From Thermothelomyces thermophilus ATCC 42464 (lineage: Eukaryota > Ascomycota > Sordariomycetes > Sordariales > Chaetomiaceae): a DNA stretch of 64,000 bases. Location: the NCBI RefSeq assembly GCF_000226095.1, contig NC_016472.1:4340001-4404000 (forward strand), written 5' to 3'. Positions within the stretch are counted from its first letter, which is position 1, and each line of letters starts with the position of its first letter. Shown in pieces: positions 60,081-64,000 of the stretch. Under the pieces are notes generated by a model. That model was not told the origin of the DNA. It saw nothing but the letters and a program-made list of their open reading frames with translations, and did no database searches. Both the position numbers and the translations under genes were made by a program.

Positions 60081-61470
60081 TCAGAGCGATGACTTGACAT
60101 CGCCGCCATAGTTGATCCTTCTCAGGATGCTCCGGTTCAGCTCGGACACTCTCTGCACGCCGGCCAATCCCATAGACTGGTCGACGTCTGCCAGCAGCCC
60201 CGCCAGAACGTGGCGAGCGCCATCCGTGCCGGCAGCGCCCAGGCCGTATATCACGGGACGGCCGACCAGGACGGCCTTGGCGCCCAACGCGAGAGCCTTC
60301 AGAACGTCCACGCCGGTCCGGATGCCCGAGTCGAACAGGACGGTCAACCTATGCCCGACAGCGTCCACAATCTCCGGCAGGACCTCGAGGCTGGGCACCG
60401 CCCCGTCCATCTGTCTCCCCCCGTGGTTGGAGACGACGATGCCGTCGACCCCGTACCTGGCCGCCATCTCGGCGTCCTGCACGCTCAGGATCCCCTTCAG
60501 GACGATCGGCCCGTCCCCCCACAGCCGCCGCAGGGTGGCCAGGTCCTCCCACCGGTGCGCGTGGCCGGAGAAGACCTCGGCGAGCCAGAAGCGGCTGGCC
60601 ATGGCGACGTTGTCCTCGACGGCGTCCCCGTCAAAGTGGGCGGCAAACTTCCGGCGGAAGACGGGGTCGCTGAAGCCGAGCGCGTTGCCCTCGCCCCGGG
60701 CGAACGGCAGGTAGCCCGCGTCGAGGTCGAGCGGGCGCCACGACATGGTGAATGTGTCGAGCGTGACTACCAGCACGTCGCAGCCCGCGGCCCGGGCGCG
60801 GCCGAGGAGGGAGGCGGTGATGGCGTCGTCGAGCGGCCAGTAGAGCTGGAACCAGCGCGGGGCCCGCGACGCGCCTGCTGACGACGAGGAGGCCCCGAGG
60901 GAGGCGTCTGCCGCCGCCGCGACGTCCTCGAGCGGCGTGGTGGCGGCCGTGCTGTAGATGAAGGGCACGCCGAGCGAGGCGCACGCCGTCGCGACCCCCT
61001 TCTCGCCGTCGGGGTGGTAGGCTGCTTGCACGCCCACGGGTGCCATGAGTAGGGGGGTGTCTGGAGGGAAGGGAGGAAAAAATAACCCCTGGCCGTCAGG
61101 CTTTATGATCATGATCGAAGGACTCCGGGAAGCCATAGCCCGTCAGCAACTCACCGTAGGTCTTGCCGAACAGTTTAACACGGAGATCCCGCGGCACGGT
61201 TGGGCGCAGCATTCGCGGGATCAACTTCCACTGGCGAAACGCCAGCCGGTTTGCATGCATCGTGGCCTGCTCGCCAGCACCTCCAAAAACATAGTTGAAG
61301 GCCTCGGGGCTCATTGCCTGCCTCGCTGCCTGCTCAAGCTTGTTTGGATCCGTCGTCACGACAGGCTTATTGCCACCAACCATGGCCTGAGCATATAGAT
61401 CCAGCTGGTACTGGCCGTACGGCGGCCTCTCCTCGCCGCCGTCGCCATCCTTACGCTGCCGTCCGGACAT
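60081..61470 (-). CDS. FMN-dependent 2-hydroxy-acid oxidase / lactate 2-monooxygenase-like
   Basis: I predict two exons, 61155-61470 and 60081-61060, giving 431 residues. The 94-nt intron splits an Asp codon and the join reads LFGKTYDTPLLMAPVG. I start at the ATG at 61468-61470 (MSGRQRK); an in-frame ATG at 61510-61512 would add 14 residues. The protein is a TIM barrel of the alpha-hydroxy-acid dehydrogenase family. Motifs are MAPVGVQ, FQLYWPLDD, VVTLDTF, the FMN-binding Lys in IVLKGI, the catalytic His318 in VVSNHGGRQMDG, FDSGIRTG and VLVGRPVIYGL. The long insert after STAATT and the SWRP-DLDAGYLPF region are like lactate 2-monooxygenases, which decarboxylate L-lactate to acetate with O2, rather than cytochrome b2, as there is no haem domain. 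The exact substrate is uncertain. No mitochondrial presequence is seen. Confidence 0.93.
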
Positions 61471-62266
61471 GTTTCCTTGGGTGCTGAACCGCGTGTGTGG
61501 GTACGTCGGCATTGATATGTCGCGGAGAATGGAAGGGACCTCTTCCCCTTGTTCTGTTTGCTTAGTGTATGTACAAGCAAGCTCCCCTCATACCCCTGGA
61601 CTTGCCCCGCATTCGGATCTAGACGGATGCATACACAGCACATACGCAACAGACCTCGGCGACCGCCCTTGTGGAGCCATGTGAGTGTCCTGCGCAGTAT
61701 TCCGTATGTATGCACATACTTGCTTCTACAAAGTACTGTGTACGATAGAGGGGGCCGATTTTAGCCAGGATTCTTTTGTGCCCATTTTATTCCCATTCTC
61801 CTCCCCCCCCCCCCCCGGTTGGATTGATTGATTACAAATTTGTGTAGACCTCGTCAAAGACACGTTTGCATGCGCCTCAACGTGGATCATCTGTCTACTC
61901 TCGACGCCTGTAACGAGGGATACATACATCAGCTCCCCGATCATCCGGTCACTCCTGTTCTACAGGTCGTGGCGCCGCGAAACATAGCCACAAAACGCCT
62001 AATATCCCCCCTCTTTCCCCCCAATGAGATAGTTCATCCCTAGCGGCTGGCTCAATGAACTCATTGAACCGCGAAGCCTATTGTTCTCGCCGTTGTTGCA
62101 TTATCTGCGACGTCCCCCAGCTGTCGCAGAGCCAATGGAATGGCCGCTACCTTCAATCCACAATTCGGACTTTGCGATCCCATCTTGCTAAGGGGACGCA
62201 CCGTCCAGTCCTGGTCACTGTCCAGTCCAGCCCAACTTCCACCCGGGACGCCGAAGTCATCGTTGC
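61471..62266. other. Spacer upstream of the FMN oxidase gene
   Basis: It holds the FMN oxidase promoter and the 3' UTR of the nucleoporin gene. A poly-C tract lies near 61803-61817, and TATTCCGTATGTATG-like words of the recurrent motif occur near 61700. No gene is supported. Confidence 0.5.
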
Positions 62267-64000
62267 TCATGGCTTGACTGACCACAATTCTCGCGACCTG
62301 TAGCGGCGGTGTTAGCTCGAACTTTTCGACGGACTGGTGAGCAAACACGTACCATCCCAATTCCCTGATTTTCTTCGAATTTGTCTGCGATCCTTTCTTG
62401 TCGCTCGTCCAAATCGCCAGTGCTTTGCTACATGAAGCGAAGGCCTCAACAAGTTCCTTCATTCTGCCACATCTCAGAAACTCCTTGGCCACATCTGAGT
62501 CCTTCTCGGCAATCACGGCCGCGAGCTCCATGCATTCCAGGAGATTGTCCCGGGAAAGAGATGTGCCGGCGAAATGCAAGCAGCTGATATAGGCCAGCAC
62601 TGTCTCGGGAATATATGCCTCGCGGAGTTCTTGAAAGTCCTTGTCCGCTAATGCCACACGATTAGCCAGGGATGTCTCAAGAGGAAGGGGACCCCATCGA
62701 ACCACGTACCTTCGTTCGAGACCAGCAGCCAATTCTTCAGGACCGGTTGCATGCATGCCTTCGCTGACCGAACCTCTTGGCCGGTGTGCTGCCACATCTC
62801 GCGGGACGTACTGTTTTCCCTGGAGCCGGATTCGTCAGCGGATGATTCGCAAAGAGATGCGGTGTGGAAATCGTACTCCCTGCTGAGTCCAGCCAACGAC
62901 GACAGAGTCTCCATCGAGTCCAGAGCGCGTACGAGACACTCGAGCTCCCAGACATTCCGCACAAGCGTGATGAGCCTGTCCTTGCTCAGTTGACATGTCT
63001 CCAAAAACTCGGCCGGAAAGTCACTGTTGGCAAACTCCTCAAACCAGCCAGGACCGGGATCCTCGCTCGCGTCCCTCACGTGAATGGGCGACTTAGCCAG
63101 AATGATCTCCCGTCCGGGCACCCGTTCGCTGAAGGCGCGTGCGGCGCGTAGCCGTGTCCGCTCTGCAACTGATTAGCATGCTTCTCATGGCAGGGCTTGA
63201 ACAGGCATTTCGACGTACTCAGCAGATATTTGTAAATCCGGATGGCATAGTTGCATGTTTCCACGAACTGGCCGGGAACGAGCATGAGCCACTCCATAGC
63301 GCGGATGATCAGGTCGTCCTCCTGGTCAACGAACTCGGCGTCTTCCCCAAAGAAATCTGGTTTCACGAGCCGACCATACTTGAGAGTCGCTGGTCCATCC
63401 TCGAGGATCTTGAACCGCCCCTTGGCCTCACAACGTAGCGTCTTGTCCTGAACGTCATCTAAGTAGATTTCTGGTTGACGCTTCACAAACTCGGCCAGGT
63501 CGAGTCCGAGCTTCCTCATGATTGTAAGCTGGTGCCCCCGGGCGTCGTTGTCAACAATATGAATAAGATTCCGACTCAGCGTCTCGTACAGCCGGGCGCC
63601 GTAAAGTTTAGAGCAATATAGGGGGATCAGTTCCTCCAGGTTGGCAAGGCGGAGGTAGCTGATGTACGCCGCAATGATGTTCTCTTGTGCCCGGTGCCGG
63701 ATCTGCAGCGCACCTTTCTCCTCGGCGAAGCCGGCGAGACGGTCGAGGGTGGAGATGATGATGAGAACGTGAGCCAAGACCCGGAGGCCATGGTGATCCG
63801 CCAGGTCAAAGAACTTGTCTTGACAGAAAGTCTCCAGCGTAGGGAGAGGCACCTCATGAATCAGTCTCGACTTTTGCTTCTGGTTTGCGTGCCTCGAGAG
63901 CACGATACCTTGGTGAAACAAGTGCCGGTCGACATCGTTTGCCACGATGGCGCCCTGCAGCGCCTTTGAGGCACGCAGCGCCTCTTTCCTGGTTCTTGAA
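62267..64000 (-). CDS. NUP84: Nup84/Nup107 nuclear pore scaffold protein, C-terminal part (5' end outside window)
   Basis: Exons seen are 63219->64000, 62710-63162, 62353-62647 and 62267-62297. The introns (56, 62 and 55 nt) are GT-AG with CTAAT/CTAAC branch sites. The frame stays open to the right edge with no suitable ATG, so the start lies outside. Joins give KYLLKRTRLRAARAFSERV and SNEADKDFQELREAY. The short last exon encodes SRELWSVKP after Trp. The protein is all-helical, with Nup107-family landmarks such as HGLRVLAHVLI and LIIRAMEWLML. It belongs to the Y-shaped Nup84 subcomplex of the pore coat. Family assignment rests on these blocks and on length; the extreme C-terminus is the least certain part. 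Confidence 0.85.

Overview
The window is nuclear DNA of a filamentous ascomycete, most likely a Sordariomycete and possibly Sordariales. The genes carry short GT-AG introns (about 50-250 nt) with CTRAY-type branch sites. Coding DNA is GC-rich, and the repeats carry heavy C-to-T / G-to-A mutation of the RIP (repeat-induced point mutation) kind. I placed splice sites by eye from donor/acceptor consensus, reading phase and family similarity. Every multi-exon model given closes in frame.

Left gene-bearing part (1-23.7 kb): a small two-TM membrane protein (486-1233,+); a MarR-type winged helix fused to a GNAT acetyltransferase, intronless and bacterial in architecture (1489-2580,-); a cytochrome P450 (4456-6196,+); a Myb/SANT-like nuclear protein (7982-8941,-); a large cysteine-cluster protein of unknown role (12470-14712,+); a six-exon full-length ABCC transporter (15913-21249,-); and a four-exon short-chain dehydrogenase (22073-23165,-).

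Middle (23,688-50,577): the whole AT-rich block of 26.9 kb is one insertion locus. It is a Ty1/Copia element on the minus strand with 211-bp LTRs at both ends and a perfect 5-bp target duplication, CTCTG. Two Ty3/Gypsy elements sit inside its 3' region. Element B lies on the minus strand (24,063-31,351) with target duplication GAAGC/AAAGC. Element C is a chromodomain-bearing element on the plus strand (31,838-44,487) with target duplication GTCAG/GTTAG. A further Gypsy copy lies inside C, apparently inserted in its integrase and then fused to it by recombination. All coding regions are broken by TAG/TAA at Trp/Gln positions. The Copia element has a primer-binding site that looks complementary to a tRNA 5' half. 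Both the Copia and Gypsy B carry a long antisense reading frame between pol and the 3' LTR.

Right gene-rich part (50.6-64 kb): an MBD4-type T:G mismatch glycosylase (51061-52887,-); cytochrome c1 of complex III (53346-54672,-); DAHP synthase of the shikimate pathway (55342-56651,-); a WD40-cyclophilin of the PPWD1 type (57787-59821,+); an FMN-dependent 2-hydroxy-acid oxidase (60081-61470,-); and the 3' part of a Nup84/Nup107 nucleoporin that runs off the right edge (62267->64000,-). These are mainly housekeeping genes, each with its own promoter. There is no operon or recognisable biosynthetic cluster. The nested retrotransposon locus separates this part from the left part.
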